Source: CAYRFU01 sp964423525 (GTDB taxonomy: Bacteria; Vulcanimicrobiota; Xenobia; Xenobiales; JADMJV01). Taken from it: 15,389 nt of DNA. The notes below the pieces were generated by a model. That model saw only the letters and a list, made by a program, of their open reading frames with translations, made no database searches and was not told the DNA's origin. Positions 14,554 to 15,389 of this stretch are shown piece by piece (position 1 is the first letter of the stretch; every line of letters starts with the position of its first letter). The stretch lies in contig CAYRFU010000175.1 of the NCBI GenBank assembly GCA_964423525.1, forward strand, positions 1-15,389. The letters are read 5' to 3'. The translations under genes were made by a program, and so were the position numbers.

Positions 14554-15120
14554 ATGAATCAACCCGACCTGGCCACTCTTCAAGCCTCTGAGGTCTTTAT
14601 CGACTTTGTGCTCCAGACCCAGACCATCTGCTTACTGGAAATGTTTAAAGACCTCCCCCCCGAGCTCCAGCCCATTCATGACAACAAAGAATGCAAAGAA
14701 TCGTGGCTTGAGAGTGCCCCCGTGGCCAGTCTGTGGACCCTGCTCGAACTGACCCGGGGGCAGAAACCCAGGCGAGAACTGGCTCGACAAAGCCTCCTGG
14801 CGTTGGGGGGACGCAGGGCGGTGAAATACAACGGTCTAACGATGTTCGCCGACGAATGGAGCGAATCGCTCGATGAAGTCATCCACCCCGACGACCTCAA
14901 AGATTCCGTCAAAGTGCACGCCTATCTCGCTTGCTGGTGGCTATGGGACAACTTGTTTTGCGAGTTCGCGACCGAAGAATGGGAAGAGACCCCTGGCCTC
15001 AGCCAGGTTGAGAGGCCCGAATTTCTCAAGCTCTTCCAGCTTCACGCCCCAATGACGTTGCTACTGCTTCAGGGCGAACCCCACATGCTGGAACGAGAGG
15101 CTCGAATCCCTCTACCTTAA
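14554..15120 (+). CDS. Hypothetical protein, 188 residues
   Basis: I do not recognise a family. The protein is soluble, acidic and probably mostly helical, with no signal peptide or membrane segment. Tryptophan-rich stretches stand out (ASLWTLLELT, LACWWLWDNLF, ATEEWEE). The length, normal amino-acid composition and the absence of stops support a real gene. The start is the first ATG after the repeat region; no Shine-Dalgarno sequence is evident, so it could be leaderless or start elsewhere. Its TAA stop overlaps the stop codon of the convergent gene in the four bases TTAA at 15117-15120. Confidence 0.65.
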   Translation: MNQPDLATLQASEVFIDFVLQTQTICLLEMFKDLPPELQPIHDNKECKESWLESAPVASLWTLLELTRGQKPRRELARQSLLALGGRRAVKYNGLTMFADEWSESLDEVIHPDDLKDSVKVHAYLACWWLWDNLFCEFATEEWEETPGLSQVERPEFLKLFQLHAPMTLLLLQGEPHMLEREARIPLP

Positions 15121-15389
15121 CGGTCAGGCTGGGCGGCGGCATCGAAGACTTGAACACCGCGGTCCCAGGACTCCTGGAAGGCATCAGGATAGGCCGCTTT
15201 TAGACCAGACTCGAAGCGCTCCCCGGCCTTCTCTTCCTGGGAACGAGCGGCCCGAATAGCGTCGTCGGTCTGAGGAGTCAGAGTGTTACCGGCTGCGGCT
15301 GGCTCTTGATATTGCAAGAAGGCTCCAACCGCGCTGCCGACAGCGCCTGCGCCGAGCAGGCCTCCCACCAAGCTTAACCCTGGTAGGGC
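15117..15389 (-). CDS. C-terminal part of a glycine-rich membrane protein
   Basis: The frame is open to the right edge, so the gene probably starts outside the window. The visible 90 residues begin with a small-residue hydrophobic segment (LSLVGGLLGAGAVGSAVGAFL) like a glycine-zipper membrane helix, followed by a charged helical tail (TDDAIRAARSQEEKAGERFES) and end AAAQPDR. A TTG at 15371 could start a short protein but there is no ribosome site to support it. Its build is similar in type to the protein at 11550-11987, though I see no clear sequence match. Confidence 0.55.
   Translation of the reverse strand, partial: ALPGLSLVGGLLGAGAVGSAVGAFLQYQEPAAAGNTLTPQTDDAIRAARSQEEKAGERFESGLKAAYPDAFQESWDRGVQVFDAAAQPDR

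Overview
The window is a gene-dense stretch of bacterial chromosome with GC clearly above 50%, several GTG/TTG starts, and many overlapping or nearly abutting genes. A run of 10 N at 6567-6576 marks it as draft or scaffolded assembly. Apolipoprotein N-acyltransferase (Lnt) suggests a diderm, lipoprotein-processing cell. Several genes are hypothetical or oddly assembled, which fits a poorly sampled phylum. I cannot name the taxon with confidence.

Layout. (1) 1-2561, minus strand: tandem universal stress protein, HD-domain 5'-deoxynucleotidase, nadA, and the first codons of a probable nadB. A good promoter with a 21-bp palindrome between -35 and -10 lies just upstream of nadA, so de novo NAD synthesis probably has its own regulated transcript. 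(2) 2644-4843, plus strand: a small secreted two-repeat protein overlapping lnt. (3) 4771-6011, minus strand: a short Phd/VapB-like antitoxin gene, not found among the longer ORFs, coupled by a TTGA stop/start overlap to a membrane-anchored protein kinase homologue. That homologue has lost the catalytic HRD Asp and is probably a pseudokinase. No toxin gene is present. (4) 6109-8056, plus strand: a gene broken by the assembly gap, made of a proline-rich N-terminal part, a methyltransferase-like domain and a second copy of that domain's C-terminal half. A possible 24-codon leader ORF precedes it. (5) 8066-11987, minus strand: a glycine-zipper membrane protein, an ACP/fatty-acyl-AMP ligase/PlsC acyltransferase fusion and a TerB-like protein, compactly arranged like an operon. 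This could be a self-contained acyl activation and transfer module. (6) 12241-13641, plus strand: a clostripain-like (C11) cysteine peptidase homologue with a hairpin upstream. (7) 13642-14553: about 0.9 kb with no convincing gene. It holds several hairpins and a six-copy, 62-64-bp tandem repeat whose units each contain three potential stems. (8) 14554-15389: an unknown 188-residue protein converging, with overlapping stop codons, on the C-terminal part of another glycine-rich membrane protein.

No tRNA, rRNA, CRISPR array, insertion sequence or canonical U-tract terminator was found. The most unusual parts are the antitoxin-pseudokinase pair, the ACP-FAAL-PlsC fusion, the half-duplicated methyltransferase and the structured tandem repeat.
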